A stretch of DNA of 64,000 bases from Fulvimarina uroteuthidis (GTDB lineage: Bacteria; Pseudomonadota; Alphaproteobacteria; Rhizobiales; Rhizobiaceae): the NCBI RefSeq assembly GCF_034321785.1, contig NZ_JAXLPB010000001.1:620001-684000 (forward strand), read 5' to 3'. The notes beneath the pieces were generated by a model. The model was not told the DNA's origin. It did not search any database and saw nothing but the letters and a program-made list of their open reading frames with translations. The first letter of the stretch is position 1. Every line of letters begins with the position of its first letter. Both the position numbers and the translations under genes were made by a program. Below, one piece after another: positions 51,932-62,633 of this stretch.

Positions 51932-53871
51932 ATGGCCGAAAAGAAGGGTTTCCTTCGCAAGATTTTCTCGTTCGGGTCCGCGAGCGAGGAAGAGCGCACA
52001 CCGCAGCACGGCATGACGCCGCGTCCCAACGATATCGAGATCGGCCGCGAGGACGCGCCCGATCCCGATACCCGACCGGTGGCCGCGGCCAGCGTGATCG
52101 CCGACGCGGAGGCGGGGTCCGGCAATGCGGAGGAAGGCGGCATCACGCCCGTGTCCGAGATGGGCAGGAAGCGTGACGCAGACGGGCCGCACACGAACGG
52201 CGAAACGCAAAAAAAAACCCCTTAAGTGAGGAAAACCACGCCTTCGAGCCGGCGGACGCCGAGGGGAACGTCGATCCGGCACTGACGTCCGCGTTCGGCA
52301 CCACCAAGACCGGGCGCGACGACGCCGACGCCGAGAACGGCGATACGGATCTCGATACCGCCGATTTCAGCTTTCTCGACGAGGACGAGCCGGACGACGA
52401 AGCCGCGCGATCCGCGGCGGATGCGGACGATTTCACCTTTCTCGACGCGCCGGTGGAGGACACCGGGCTCGGCGAACCGGAAACATCGTCGGTGGCCGGG
52501 ACGCGGCCGGCTCCCGCTGCAACCCCGCACGATGATCATCGCCCTGCGCAGGCCTCGCGCCCATCCGACCCGGAGACTCAGGGCGCCCCGGTTCCGGGCG
52601 AGGATCGCACGGTCACGCCCGGTCCCGGGACAGGGGCGGACGAGGCGCGCCCGACCCACGCATCCGTGCCGGAAGCCGGCGAACATGCGCCGGTCCTCGA
52701 CGAGGCGGACGAGGCGGCGTTTCTGCGCGCCGACGTGCCGGACGACGAGGCGGAGGAGGCGGATTTCTCCTGGCTCGAAAGCGATGATCCGCTGGATGAC
52801 GGCGACACGCCTCGCGCCGGTGCCGCCATGCGCGACCGCCCGCTTCCCGAAATTGCCGGTGATGCGGGTTTTCGCCTGCGCGAGGAAGCCCGCCGCGACG
52901 ACCGGGCGACGGCCGCCGCCGCCCCGCGCCTGCCTTGGCTGCAGCGCCTGCGCCAGGCGCTCGGGCGGTCCTCGTCCGACCTCACCGGGTCGATCACCTC
53001 GATCTTCACCAAGCGCCGCCTCGACGACGAGGTGCTGCAGGATTTCGAGGACGTGCTGATCCAGGCCGATCTCGGGCTCGAGACGGCGATGCGGATTACC
53101 GATCGTCTCGCGGACGGCCGGTACGGCAAGGAAATCGCGGGCACCGACGTCAAGCGCATCCTCGCCGAAGAGATCGAGAAGACGCTGAGCCCCGTCGCCC
53201 TGCCCCTCGAACTCGACCTCGAAAAGGTACCGCACGTCATTCTCGTCGTCGGCGTCAACGGCACCGGCAAGACGACCACGATCGGCAAGCTGGCCGCCAA
53301 GCTCACGCGCGCAGGCCTATCGGTGACGCTCGCCGCGGGCGACACGTTCCGTGCGGCAGCCGTCGAACAGTTGAAGGTCTGGGGCGAACGGACGGGCTCG
53401 GACGTCGTCGCACGCCCGATCGGCGCGGATGCGGCGGGCCTTGCCTTCGACGCCTACGACGTCGCGGTGAAAAACCGGTCGGACGTGCTGATCATCGATA
53501 CGGCGGGCCGCCTCCAGAACAAGACCGAGCTGATGGCCGAGCTCGAAAAGATCATCCGCGTCCTCCAGAAGCGTGCGCCGGACGCGCCGCACACGGTGCT
53601 CCAGACGCTCGATGCGACGACCGGCCAGAACGCCATGAGCCAGGTCGACATCTTCCGCAACGTCGCGGGCGTCAACGGGCTCGTGATGACCAAGCTCGAC
53701 GGCACGGCGCGCGGCGGCATCCTCGTCGCCATCGGGGCGAAGCACAAATTGCCGGTCTATTTCGTCGGTGTCGGCGAAGGCATCGACGATCTCGAACCGT
53801 TCAAGGCGCGCGATTTCGCCAATGCGATCGCGGGCATCGATCCGGACCGCACGAGCGAGGCGACGCTTTGA
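51932..53871 (+). CDS. ftsY: SRP receptor FtsY, split by a -1 frame change at A9
   Basis: FtsY receives SRP-ribosome complexes at the membrane. The N-terminus (AEKKGFLRKIFSFGS) is the amphipathic membrane helix. An acidic A domain of about 340 residues follows, then the NG domain with VVGVNGTGKTTTIGKLA, DTFRAAAVEQL, DTAGR and TKLDGTARGG. The frame opened at 51932 ends at 52225, just after nine A (52209-52217). The next frame is open from there to 53871 with the same acidic style (LDEDEPDDEAA, DFTFLDAP). One extra A in the true sequence, transcript slippage or -1 frameshifting would restore it; an independent start at GTG 52453 is less likely. Confidence 0.9.
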
Positions 53872-54024
53872 GCACTCCGGCGGCGGGCCATTTCCTGCCG
53901 GTGACCACGGCTCGGGCACCGGCTGAAAAATCTCATTGCCAGCCCGCTTGCAGGCGTCGAGCGCAACCGTTATACGAGCCTTCACCTATCGGCGATTTCC
54001 CGTAACGCGCCGGTTCGGACATGT

Positions 54025-54101
54025 CGGAGTGTAGCGCAGCCTGGTAGCGCACCTCGTTCGGGACGAGGGGGTCGGAGGTTCGAATCCTCTCACTCCGACC
54101 A
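54025..54101 (+). tRNA. tRNA-Pro (CGG)
   Basis: A 77-nt cloverleaf. The acceptor stem CGGAGTG pairs with CACTCCG, followed by A and an encoded CCA. The anticodon stem CCTCG/CGAGG encloses the loop TTCGGGA, giving anticodon CGG. The T arm contains GGTTCGAATCC. It lies 153 bp after ftsY and marks the border between the conserved block and the accessory-looking region to the right. Confidence 0.97.
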
Positions 54102-54383
54102 TATTTTTCAGCGGCTTCGAGATCGAGCCGAAAACATCCGCACTGTTATCCGCTCAGATATGCATGAGTTTGCAGTGCGAGACTGTCTTCCCCTCCCCTC
54201 ATCTCGGTCTGATCTGGAGGGGTGCGTGACGACGCAGCGTTTCGTCTGGATCGGGCGGGCATTATGTTTGTCGTGTTCGCCTAGGTCGCGCACCAGGCCT
54301 TGGGACATTGCTGATCGGACGTGAGGCGTTAGATCTGGTCAGGTCGAAGGCGCCGAAGCAGCGCGATCACAGGGCGATATTTA

Positions 54384-54569
54384 ATGGCGAACGATAGTAA
54401 GACCGAGACCGTCACGCGGAACGGACCAAAGGCTCCGACGACCCTGCACGATGGCATGCCGATCGCCGACAAGCGGGTTGGGCTCGGGAAGGGCGCGGGC
54501 AAATGGCTTCTGGTCTTCTGCGCCGTGATCATCGGCGCCGTCCTGCTCTACGTCGAAGGCGTCATCTGA
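54384..54569 (+). CDS. Small single-pass membrane protein, unknown
   Basis: A 61-residue protein with a polar N-terminal 38 residues (rich in Thr, Lys and Asp) and one C-terminal membrane segment (LLVFCAVIIGAVLLYVEGVI). AGGG lies about 9 nt upstream of the ATG. The tail-anchored layout and codon use make a real gene plausible, but no family is recognised. It stands alone between tRNA-Pro and the orphan tctA. Confidence 0.45.
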   Translation: MANDSKTETVTRNGPKAPTTLHDGMPIADKRVGLGKGAGKWLLVFCAVIIGAVLLYVEGVI

Positions 54570-54838
54570 GCACGAAACCAAGCCGCGGCGCGACGTCCGC
54601 CTGCCCGCTGCTCGCTCCCGGACGCCGAAGACGTCGGCGAACACCAACGGCATGGTCTGACTGACGAACATTGGGAGCGAGATCGAAACAGGAGCATCGA
54701 TTCCGTGTGAGGTCCCGATCGGCCGCCTGCGCCCGATCACGGGCTGACGAACGCAGCGGTCGCCTCGTCCATGCCGTCGGAACGGCCGTCGAGCGCAAGG
54801 CCTCACGATCCAGGCTCGAGGTCTCTCGAACGTCGGTT

Positions 54839-56398
54839 TCAGCGACGAGGTTCGTCCGACATGTCGTTCGGCACGATGGTCTCGACCGAAATGCCGGCGA
54901 CCGTCCGCCGGTTCGAACGAACCGTGACGATCACTTGCCAGACGATGGAGAGCAAGGCGATCGCAAGGAAAGCGCCCGAGATCGGATTGGTGACGAAGCC
55001 GGCATAGTCGCCGTTCGAAAGCTGCAGGCCGCGGCGGAAGTTGGTCTCCGCCATCGGACCGAGGATGAAACCGATAATGAAGGGAGCCGCTGGAATCCCG
55101 GCTTTCACGAAGGCATAGCCGAGGACGCCGAATCCCAGAATCGTCCAGATGTCGAAGATGCGGCTGGCGAGACCAAACGCCCCGATGGCGCACAGGACGA
55201 GGATGATCGGCAAGAGGATCTGCTTGGGGACCGCCAGCAAGCGGATGAAGAGGCGCAGTCCAAAGAATTCCAGGATCAGCATCAGGAATGCGGAAAGGAG
55301 AAGGGCGGCGAAGATGGTATAGACGAGGTCGCCCTGTGTGATGAACAGCATCGGTCCCGGTTGGATGCCGTGAATCATCAGGCCACCGAGCAGGATCGCC
55401 GTCACCGCGTCACCCGGAATTCCCAAGGTCAACAGCGGGATCATGGCACCGCCAATGCCTGCATTGTTCGCGGTTTCACTGGCGACGACGCCTTCCGACG
55501 CGCCCTTGCCGAACATGTCCGGTGTCTTGGAGCGCTTCTTGGCGACGACATAGGCGATGATGTTCGATGTTCCCGCGCCGATGCCCGGCAAAATCCCGAT
55601 ACCAATGCCGATCAGCGACGATCGGATCGCGTTCGGGATCTGGAAGATGAATTCGGCGACGGAAAAGCCGAACCCTTTGATCTTTCCGATGCTCGGGGCG
55701 ATCACATCGTCCGACCGGACGGACCGTGCGCCTTCGGCGACCTTGATGACTTCGGCGATCGCGAACATGCCGACGAGGACAGTCAGGATCGAGAAACCCG
55801 AATTCAGTTCGACCTGTCCGAAGGTGAAGCGCTGGGTTGCCTCGACCGGCGCGATTCCGACCGTCGATATCGCGAACCCGGCGATGCCGGAGAAAAGACC
55901 CTTGACCATCGAACCCGTGGAAAGGGTGGCGATGAGGGTCAGCGAGAAGACGGCGATCGCGAAATATTCGTGAGGACCGAAGGACAGGGCGAAGTTTGCC
56001 AGCCAGGGCGCGATGAACATCAACGCAGCGATCGACAGGATCGTCCCGACGAACGAAAAGACGATGCCGAGCCCGAGCGCTTTTGCTCCCTCTCCCTTCT
56101 CCATCATGGGGCCACCATCGAAGGTCGTCGCCACGGACGACGGTGTTCCCGGGATCTTCAGGAGAATCGCTGAAATCAGACCGCCGGACGTTGCACCGAC
56201 ATACAGCGCTATAAGAAGCGATATGCCGGCGGAGGCTCCGAGACCGTACGTCATCGGCAGCGTGAGAGCGATCGCCATCACCGCGGTGAGGCCCGGCACG
56301 GCACCGAACACGATGCCGACGGCGACGCCGATCGTGATGAGACCGAAGATCTGCGGGGCAAAGACGTTGACGATACCCTGCGTCATATCCACGAGCAT
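54839..56398 (-). CDS. Tripartite tricarboxylate transporter permease TctA (orphan copy)
   Basis: A 519-residue large membrane subunit of a tripartite tricarboxylate transporter, with about twelve hydrophobic segments. Family motifs are VFGAVPGLTAVMAIALTLP, KIPGTPSSVATTFDGGPM, GILPGIGAGTSNIIAYVVA, SETANNAGIGGAMIPLLTLG and GIQPGPMLFITQG. It is very similar along its whole length to the second TctA at 59262-60833, but points the other way and has no tctB or tctC of its own on this strand. It lies downstream of the GntR gene on the same strand. Confidence 0.93.
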   Translation of the reverse strand: MLVDMTQGIVNVFAPQIFGLITIGVAVGIVFGAVPGLTAVMAIALTLPMTYGLGASAGISLLIALYVGATSGGLISAILLKIPGTPSSVATTFDGGPMMEKGEGAKALGLGIVFSFVGTILSIAALMFIAPWLANFALSFGPHEYFAIAVFSLTLIATLSTGSMVKGLFSGIAGFAISTVGIAPVEATQRFTFGQVELNSGFSILTVLVGMFAIAEVIKVAEGARSVRSDDVIAPSIGKIKGFGFSVAEFIFQIPNAIRSSLIGIGIGILPGIGAGTSNIIAYVVAKKRSKTPDMFGKGASEGVVASETANNAGIGGAMIPLLTLGIPGDAVTAILLGGLMIHGIQPGPMLFITQGDLVYTIFAALLLSAFLMLILEFFGLRLFIRLLAVPKQILLPIILVLCAIGAFGLASRIFDIWTILGFGVLGYAFVKAGIPAAPFIIGFILGPMAETNFRRGLQLSNGDYAGFVTNPISGAFLAIALLSIVWQVIVTVRSNRRTVAGISVETIVPNDMSDEPRR

Positions 56399-56798
56399 GT
56401 GTTGGTCACCTTACGAACGAGATCACCGGGCGGCGTGCGCACGAAACTGCCGAACATCGCCGAGCACGGGTGCACCGAAAGGCTGGCGAAGACGGAACGG
56501 ATTGGATGGAAAGCAGGACAGGCATGGGGGGCGAAGACCCGCCGCAGCGCCGACAGCTCCCGCCGCCGGCAGCCTCGGCTGCGTGTATCGTGCACGCCTC
56601 CCAGTCCGCACGAACAGGTTACAGAAATATCAGTGAAAGCGCCTTTGGTCAATCTGCAACGCGCCACGCTTTTCATGACGACAGGTCCGGCGCCGGAGAA
56701 TGCGCAGCAGGTGAGTTCACCCGCCGTCGCGGATCGTGCCGGTGCGGCCTCCCAACGCGCGGCGCGCCGAACGTCCGCCGCGATGCTCAAGCCCCGGC
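56399..56798. other. Non-coding region between gntR and orphan tctA
   Basis: Exactly 400 bp with no supported gene between two minus-strand genes. The frames present have no family resemblance, and no recognisable tctB or tctC remnant was found. It probably carries the promoter of the orphan tctA. Confidence 0.45.
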
Positions 56799-57509
56799 TC
56801 AGCCGTTTCGGCGGCGCGCGATCTGCGCTTTCGTTCCGAAGAGTTCCGGCTTCAGAATCAGCAACTCCTCCATGTAGAGCACCGCGCCTGCGATATGCGC
56901 CTTCAAGACGGCCTCGGCGGCCTCCGCGTCCCGGCGCTCGATCGCATCGAGGATCGCCGTGTGCTGCTCGATCAGACGCTTTGGCTTGCCCGGCTGAGGC
57001 CCCTGCAGGAAGCGGATGCGATCCAGCTGCGCCTTCTTGGCATGGATCACCCTCCAGATCTCGTCGAGTCCGGCCTGGTCGAAAAGACTTTCGTGCAGTC
57101 GGTCGTCGAGGGGTAGAAATTGGGAATAATCACCGGTTTGCAGAGCTTTCTGCTGCTCGGTCACCAGTTCACGCGACAGGCCGAGATCGATTTTATCGTG
57201 CTCGCAGAGCTTGCGGACCATCGGCAATTCCAGATTGCTGCGCAGAAAGTGGGCCTGGCGCACCCTGCGGGCATCGATCGGTGCGACGAACGTCGCGTGA
57301 CGAGGCGCGACCGTGACGAGGCCGTTCCGCGACAGGCGAAGAATGGCCTCCCGCAACGGGGTTCGGCTGACGGAAAAGCGCTCGCACAACGTGGTCTCGT
57401 TCAGGATGCTTCCGGGCGGCAGTTCCAGTTTGACGATCAGCATTCGCAAGGCGTCGTAGACGTCGTCCGCGAGCGATTGTGTGAACTGCATCGATTTCAC
57501 TTGCGTCAT
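56799..57509 (-). CDS. GntR/FadR-family transcriptional regulator
   Basis: A 236-residue regulator. The N-terminal winged helix has LADDVYDALRMLIVKLELPPG and the recognition segment ERFSVSRTPLREAILRLSRNGLV. The helical FCD ligand-binding domain follows (about residues 85-225), with LDDRLHESLFDQAG and HTAILDAIERRDAEAAEAVLKAHI, shown in part as EQHTAILDAIERRDA. It is divergent from tctC (160 bp between starts), so it most likely controls the transporter and catabolic genes in response to their substrate. The ATG at 57509 is preferred; MQFTQ at 57491 is possible. Confidence 0.9.
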   Translation of the reverse strand: MTQVKSMQFTQSLADDVYDALRMLIVKLELPPGSILNETTLCERFSVSRTPLREAILRLSRNGLVTVAPRHATFVAPIDARRVRQAHFLRSNLELPMVRKLCEHDKIDLGLSRELVTEQQKALQTGDYSQFLPLDDRLHESLFDQAGLDEIWRVIHAKKAQLDRIRFLQGPQPGKPKRLIEQHTAILDAIERRDAEAAEAVLKAHIAGAVLYMEELLILKPELFGTKAQIARRRNG

Positions 57510-57669
57510 TTTCCGTTTGTCATCGCTGAACGCCGAAGAGCGCAACCCGAGCTTCAGCTCTATGCCGAATATGGCGCGCCCTTGCACCCTCTTATCAAAT
57601 ATATTACTGACTGGTTCGCGCCCAAGGGGGGAGGCCCTTGGATCACGCTTGGCATGGGAGGTTATTGCC

Positions 57670-58656
57670 TTGAGACGTTTCACCACCACACTTGCGATCG
57701 CAGCGACGCTGTTCGCCTCGTCCACCGCCTTCGCCCAGTCGGATGCGCAGTCCGGTTCCGACACCGACTGGCCGACCCGACCCATCAATGTCATCATCGG
57801 TGCCAGCCCCGGCGGCGACACCGATTTCAATGCGCGAACCTTCGCGCAATATTTCGAACAGGTGACGGGCCAGTCGATGGTTGTCACGAACACCCCGGGC
57901 GGCGGTGCGACGATCGCGACGTCGGCGGTTCGCGACGCGGACCCGGACGGTTACACGATCCTCTTCGGTCACACCGGCCACCTGATCGTCGCCGAAGTGT
58001 CCGGTCTTGCCGATTATGGTCTCGACGCGTTCGAGATCTGCTGCGTTCCCGCGGTCGACCAGGGGGCCGTCATCGTGACGAGCAGCGCGTCCGGGATCGA
58101 GAGCGTTGAGGATCTCGTCTCGCAGACGAAGGAAAGCCCCGACAGCGTCATCTACGGCACGGAACTCGGCGGCTACTCCCATCTCCAGGGACTGATGCTC
58201 CAGAACCAGACCGAAGCGCAGATGCGTCTGGTCGATACGGGCTCGGCCGCCGAAAAGATCGCCGCTCTCCTGGGCGGACGCATCCAGGTGGCGGGGATCG
58301 CCTACGGCGCCGTGCAGGACTACGTCGAAGGCGGTCAGATGAACGTGATCGGGCAACCCAATGACGCGCGTAATCCCTTGATCGGCGACATCCCGACGTT
58401 CGCAGAACAGGACATCGATTTCGTGATGACGAACCCGTACATCATCGCCTTCCCGAAGGGCACCGACCAGGCGATCGTCGACAAGATGGGGGAGATCGCC
58501 GAAGAGATCTCTGAAATCCCGGAATATGCCGAGGCGCTCGAACAGGGCTTCAAGCAGCCGGTCAGCTTCATGCCGCGGGACGAAGCCGTCACGCGCCTCA
58601 ACGAGATCCGCGACCGTTACATGGACTATCGGGACGAACTCCAGGCATCGCGCTGA
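57670..58656 (+). CDS. Tripartite tricarboxylate transporter substrate-binding protein TctC
   Basis: A 328-residue periplasmic binding protein. The signal peptide (LAIAATLFASSTAFAQ) is followed by the Bug/TctC fold with WPTRPINVIIGASPGGDTDF, VVTNTPGGGATIATSAV and DPDGYTILFG. Position 57670 is a TTG with GGGAGG 8 nt upstream; no ATG fits the signal peptide. It is the first gene of tctC-tctB-tctA and binds the imported ligand, probably a carboxylate or sugar acid. Confidence 0.93.
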   Translation: MRRFTTTLAIAATLFASSTAFAQSDAQSGSDTDWPTRPINVIIGASPGGDTDFNARTFAQYFEQVTGQSMVVTNTPGGGATIATSAVRDADPDGYTILFGHTGHLIVAEVSGLADYGLDAFEICCVPAVDQGAVIVTSSASGIESVEDLVSQTKESPDSVIYGTELGGYSHLQGLMLQNQTEAQMRLVDTGSAAEKIAALLGGRIQVAGIAYGAVQDYVEGGQMNVIGQPNDARNPLIGDIPTFAEQDIDFVMTNPYIIAFPKGTDQAIVDKMGEIAEEISEIPEYAEALEQGFKQPVSFMPRDEAVTRLNEIRDRYMDYRDELQASR

Positions 58657-58679
58657 ACCTTGCGATCTGAGCATCGACC

Positions 58680-58702
58680 GTGCAGCTCCGCTGGGGCTGC
58701 AC
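58680..58702 (+). other. Stem-loop between tctC and tctB
   Basis: A 7-bp GTGCAGC/GCTGCAC stem with an internal CC/GG extension and a short loop, without a T-tract. Stems at this place after a binding-protein gene commonly stabilise the upstream message and lower expression of the permease genes. Confidence 0.5.
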
Positions 58703-58733
58703 GTCTTCACTCTTCGGTGAAAGGAGGTCCGCC

Positions 58734-59252
58734 ATGACCGCGACCCGTGCGAAGGAACTCGTGACCGGCATCGCCATGCTCGGCATCGGTCTCGTCTATC
58801 TCTTCATGACGATGGAATTGCCGGACCGCGGAACGGTCGATGCCGCGACGATTCCCTACGTCCTTGCATTCGGCATGGTGCTTCTCGGCCTTCTTCAATG
58901 CATCAGTGTCTTTCGCGGGCCCATGCCTGCCCCGACGGATCGGGAAGACCCGCCACTTACGAAGGACGAAGTTCTAAGCGTCGACTCCCGCCGCGAAAGC
59001 TACGTCGTCGTCGCGCTGACACTGGCTCTGGTCGCGCTCTACACCGCCTTGCTGCGACCGATCGGGTTTCCGTTCGCGACGGCGGCCTATCTGTTCCTGC
59101 AATTCTGGCTGCTGACCCCGAAGGACACCAAGCCGCCCTTCGGGCTCTATGCCTTGATCGCAGGGGTGGCATCCGGCGCGATCTTCCTCCTGTTCCGCTA
59201 CGCTTTCGATCTCCTCCTTCCGGCGGGCCCGCTCACCCCGTACCTTCCGTAG
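58734..59252 (+). CDS. Tripartite tricarboxylate transporter small subunit TctB
   Basis: A 172-residue small membrane subunit with four hydrophobic segments (about residues 8-28, 40-62, 92-125 and 140-160), as expected for TctB. LVTGIAMLGIGLVYLFMTMEL and LLRPIGFPFATAAYLFLQFWLL, shown in part as GFPFATAAYLFLQFWL, are typical. AAGGAGGT lies just before the ATG. The tctA start follows its stop by 9 bp. Confidence 0.9.
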   Translation: MTATRAKELVTGIAMLGIGLVYLFMTMELPDRGTVDAATIPYVLAFGMVLLGLLQCISVFRGPMPAPTDREDPPLTKDEVLSVDSRRESYVVVALTLALVALYTALLRPIGFPFATAAYLFLQFWLLTPKDTKPPFGLYALIAGVASGAIFLLFRYAFDLLLPAGPLTPYLP

Positions 59253-59261
59253 GAGACCGTT

Positions 59262-60833
59262 ATGCTGATGGACCTTCTTGGCGGTGCGACGAACGTCCTG
59301 GCTCCGCAGATCTTCCTTCTGATCACGCTCGGCGTGGCCGTCGGCATCGTTTTTGGTGCCGTGCCCGGATTGACCGCGGTCATGGCGATCGCGTTGAGCC
59401 TGCCGATGACCTACGGGCTGGACCCTGCAGCCGGCATTTCCCTGCTCGTCGCCCTGTTCGTCGGCGCAACGTCCGGCGCCCTGATCTCGGCGATCCTCCT
59501 GAAAATTCCCGGCACGCCCTCTTCGGTCGCCACGACGTTCGACGGTGCCCCCATGATGGAGAATGGGGAGGGTGCCAAGGCGCTCGGGCTCGGCATCGTC
59601 TTCTCGTTCTTCGGCACCGTCCTGTCGATCGCCGCGCTGATCTTCATCGCGCCCTGGCTTGCGACGGTCGCCTTGACGTTCGGTCCGCATGAATATTTCG
59701 CCATCGCCATCTTCTCGCTGACGCTTATCGCCACCCTCTCGACCGGCTCGATGGTGAAGGGCATTTTCTCCGGCATTGCGGGTTTTGCCATCTCGACTGT
59801 CGGCATCGCGCCGGTGGAAGCAATCCAGCGCTTCACGTTCGACCAGGTGGAACTCAATGCCGGCTTTTCCATTCTGACCGTTCTGGTCGGCCTCTTCGCG
59901 ATCGCCGAGGTGATCAAGGTCGCCGAGGGAGCACGCTCGATCTCGGCCGAGGACATGAAGGCGCCTTCCGTCGGCAGGATAAAGGGTTTCGGCTTCTCGG
60001 TCCCCGAAGGTCTCAGCCAGATTCCGAACGCGATCCGGTCAGCGTTCGTCGGCATCGGCATCGGAATTCTACCCGGCATCGGTGCCGGGACCTCGAACAT
60101 CATCGCCTATGTCCTTGCCAAGAAGCGGTCGAAGACGCCCGAGAAATTCGGCACCGGCCATCCCGAAGGCGTCGTGGCCAGCGAAACCGCGAACAATGCG
60201 GGCATCGGCGGTGCGATGATCCCGCTTCTGACACTCGGAATCCCAGGCGATGCGGTGACGGCGATCCTGCTCGGCGGCTTCATGATCCACGGGATCCAGC
60301 CGGGCCCGATGCTCTTCATCACGCAAGGCGAACTCGTCTACACCGTGTTTGCCGCGCTCATGCTCTCCGCCGTGATGATGCTCGTCCTAGAATTCTTCGG
60401 ATTGCGCATCTTCATTCGGCTCCTCGCAGTCCCGAAGCATATTCTGCTGCCCATCATCCTCGTCCTGTGTGCCGTCGGAGCCTTCGGCCTTTCCAGCCGA
60501 ATCTTCGACATCTGGACGATCCTGGGCTTTGGCGTTCTCGGTTACGCCTTCGTCAAGGCAGGCATTCCGGCAGCGCCGTTCATTATCGGATTTGTCCTCG
60601 GACCCATGGCGGAAACGAACTTCCGCCGGGGCCTGCAACTGTCCAATGGCGACGCGCTCGGTTTCTTCACCAACCCGATTTCAGGTGCGTTCCTCACGAT
60701 CGCGATCCTGTCGGTGGCTTGGCAGACGGTTTCGACGATCCGCGCCAGCAAACGGCAGCGGGCGGTCCTTGCGATCGAGGACGAATTGCCGAAGCGCCAA
60801 CGCCCGTCGGCGGCGCAACGCGCCAAGCCGTGA
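59262..60833 (+). CDS. Tripartite tricarboxylate transporter large permease TctA
   Basis: A 523-residue large membrane subunit that forms the transport pathway with TctB and TctC. It carries GAVPGLTAVMAIALSLPMTY, LLKIPGTPSSVATTFDGAPM, GILPGIGAGTSNIIAYVLA and SETANNAGIGGAMIPLL. AGGAGA precedes the ATG. It is a close paralogue of the inverted orphan TctA at 54839-56398, with the greatest differences at the two ends and around residues 238-260. The dehydratase gene follows after 40 bp. Confidence 0.94.
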   Translation: MLMDLLGGATNVLAPQIFLLITLGVAVGIVFGAVPGLTAVMAIALSLPMTYGLDPAAGISLLVALFVGATSGALISAILLKIPGTPSSVATTFDGAPMMENGEGAKALGLGIVFSFFGTVLSIAALIFIAPWLATVALTFGPHEYFAIAIFSLTLIATLSTGSMVKGIFSGIAGFAISTVGIAPVEAIQRFTFDQVELNAGFSILTVLVGLFAIAEVIKVAEGARSISAEDMKAPSVGRIKGFGFSVPEGLSQIPNAIRSAFVGIGIGILPGIGAGTSNIIAYVLAKKRSKTPEKFGTGHPEGVVASETANNAGIGGAMIPLLTLGIPGDAVTAILLGGFMIHGIQPGPMLFITQGELVYTVFAALMLSAVMMLVLEFFGLRIFIRLLAVPKHILLPIILVLCAVGAFGLSSRIFDIWTILGFGVLGYAFVKAGIPAAPFIIGFVLGPMAETNFRRGLQLSNGDALGFFTNPISGAFLTIAILSVAWQTVSTIRASKRQRAVLAIEDELPKRQRPSAAQRAKP

Positions 60834-60873
60834 GCTTTCGCTTTCCCCACGCAGTCCCTCGCCGGAGATGAAA

Positions 60874-62610
<1,737 letters not shown>

Positions 62611-62633
62611 TACGCGAACCGGAGCTGAACCCG

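Noticed and set aside
47656..52194. A 1512-residue minus-strand open frame
   Set aside because: It runs antisense to mtaB, dapF and the EEP gene and across the MFS gene in a wrong frame. Its translation is Arg/Gly/Asp-rich with no family resemblance, as expected for shadows in GC-rich DNA.
54570..54838. Possible remnant of tctC or tctB beside the orphan tctA
   Set aside because: No frame in this stretch shows binding-protein or TctB motifs. It is left as unexplained non-coding DNA.
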